Below, piece by piece: positions 63,271-64,000 of a stretch of 64,000 nt of DNA (position 1 is the first letter of the stretch; each line of letters starts with the position of its first letter). The stretch covers positions 124,001 to 188,000 of the forward strand of contig JAJZBX010000001.1 of the NCBI GenBank assembly GCA_021846325.1, in the 5' to 3' direction. The notes below the pieces were generated by a model. The model ran no database searches and had not been told where the DNA came from. It worked only from the letters and a program-made list of their open reading frames with translations. The DNA is from Actinomycetes bacterium (lineage in GTDB: Bacteria > Actinomycetota > Acidimicrobiia > Acidimicrobiales > RAAP-2). The position numbers and the translations under genes are program-made.

Positions 63271-64000
63271 GTCTGGCGGATCTCGTTCGGGTCGGTGGGG
63301 ACCGGGTCATCGAGCACGCGAACGCGGGGCGGCTCACGACGTATCGGGTTGGTGGTTCGGTGCGAGCGCTCGTTACGCTGCGCACGGCGAGCGACGCTGA
63401 TGAGCTAATTCCCCTGATCGTAGCGACGAACTTAGGCATGCTGGCGATCGGTAACGGATCGAATCTGTTGATCGCCGATGGCGAGCAGGCGCTCGTCGCC
63501 GTGCGGCTCGAGGGTGACCTGAGCCAGTTCAGCTGGCGAGAGGTGGCCGACGGCGTCGACGTGGTCGCCGGCGGCGGCGCGGCCCTCCCGATCCTGGCGC
63601 GGCGCCTCGCGGCCGACGGGGTGTGCGGCTTCGAGTGGGCCGTTGGTGTACCCGGGAGCGTCGGCGGTGCGGTCGTGATGAACGCCGGTGGGCACGGCTC
63701 CGACGTGGCGTCGAGTGTGACCGAGGTACAGGCTTGGCATCGTGACGCGTGGCGCACGTGGACGCGTTCCGAATTGGATCTGTCCTACCGACACAGCGCA
63801 CTCGGCGACGGCGACCTGGTGCTGCGCGCCACGTTTCGTCTCACCCGCGGCGACGCCAGCGAGTCGCAACGCCGCATCAGCGAGATCGTCCGTTGGCGGC
63901 GGCGCCACCAGCCCGGCGGCGCCAACGCCGGCAGCGTCTTTCGCAATCCCGTTGATGATCACGCGGGTCGCCTGATCGAGGCGGCCGGTTGCAAAGGCCT
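63267..64000 (+). CDS. murB: UDP-N-acetylenolpyruvoylglucosamine reductase (3' end outside window)
   Basis: Not in the track because its stop lies beyond the window. From GTG 63267, inside the murC TGA, the frame stays open: TTYRVGGSVRALVTLRTASD is the FAD-binding opening, GNGSNLLIAD the second flavin contact, GVPGSVGGAVVMNAGGHGSDV and QPGGANAGSVFRNP the later conserved blocks. FAD enzyme that makes UDP-MurNAc. Roughly 244 codons visible. Confidence 0.95.
   Translation, partial: MSLADLVRVGGDRVIEHANAGRLTTYRVGGSVRALVTLRTASDADELIPLIVATNLGMLAIGNGSNLLIADGEQALVAVRLEGDLSQFSWREVADGVDVVAGGGAALPILARRLAADGVCGFEWAVGVPGSVGGAVVMNAGGHGSDVASSVTEVQAWHRDAWRTWTRSELDLSYRHSALGDGDLVLRATFRLTRGDASESQRRISEIVRWRRRHQPGGANAGSVFRNPVDDHAGRLIEAAGCKG

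Overview
The window is about 64 kb of GC-rich, densely packed bacterial chromosome, and it looks actinobacterial. The markers are a DUF3040 gene just ahead of mraZ, a DUF3039 protein, a Mec/CysO/CysM cysteine module followed by rph and rdgB (a Mycobacterium-like order), oligoribonuclease, frequent GTG starts, and a MurE with the DNPR signature of meso-diaminopimelate enzymes. An Acidimicrobiia-like lineage is my best guess, but that is inference: no rRNA or marker phylogeny is available here. Nearly all of it reads as core chromosome. There is no CRISPR array, prophage or intact transposon.

Layout. 1-3.4 kb: xseA (5' end outside the window), xseB, an ETHE1-like metallo-beta-lactamase protein and a flavin reductase, all overlapping. 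3.4-7.9 kb (minus): glpD, an alkyl-DHAP-synthase-like flavoenzyme and a glycerol kinase, translationally coupled. 7.9-10.5 kb: acyl-CoA dehydrogenase, CaiB/BaiF CoA transferase, and a lone RAM (AsnC C-terminal) domain. 10.5-14.2 kb: small zinc proteins, a glutamine amidotransferase, a TrmA/RlmD-type RNA methyltransferase and YaaA. 14.2-20.7 kb: a gene-poor stretch with a TnpB relic, an IS-derived repeat, an alpha-hydroxy-acid oxidase, a HAD phosphatase, a YdeI-like protein, a small ORF and a membrane protein, ending in a repeat cluster against the tmRNA gene. 20.7-28.4 kb: ssrA and smpB, then Mec-like JAMM protease, DoxX, CysO-like carrier, CysM, rph, rdgB, a LON-domain protein, an FKBP, a DEAD-box helicase fused to a cold-shock domain, and tRNA-Leu. 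28.4-35.7 kb: clpP, a Wzm/Wzt polysaccharide exporter, HAD phosphatase, 1-Cys peroxiredoxin, acyl-CoA synthetase, orn, dut and tRNA-Gly. 35.8-44.5 kb: a ClpX-type zinc-finger protein, a CoA transferase, an esterase, a sulfatase, a polar amino-acid ABC importer and a second CaiB/BaiF transferase. 44.9-50.3 kb: a FlaR-like kinase, nitroreductase, ABC-2 exporter, Fur, MsrA and nitronate monooxygenase. 50.4-51.2 kb: a decayed IS5-type element. 51.2-64 kb: DUF3040, an unknown, an HNH endonuclease and a lipoate-ligase-fold protein, then the division/cell-wall (dcw) cluster mraZ-rsmH-ftsL-ftsI-murE-mraY-ftsW-murG-murC-murB (murB runs off the end).

The points most worth a second look are: (i) a CysO-type sulfur carrier that ends GGAA instead of GG, beside a JAMM protease that could trim it; (ii) a tmRNA whose readable tag is AKPQLALAR, ending ALAR rather than ALAA; (iii) a roughly 38-nt unit present three times beside the tmRNA 3' end, two copies forming a 42-nt-arm inverted repeat; (iv) a 7 x 10-bp tandem repeat in front of mraZ that looks like an extended MraZ operator; and (v) a dcw cluster from which both murF and murD are missing.
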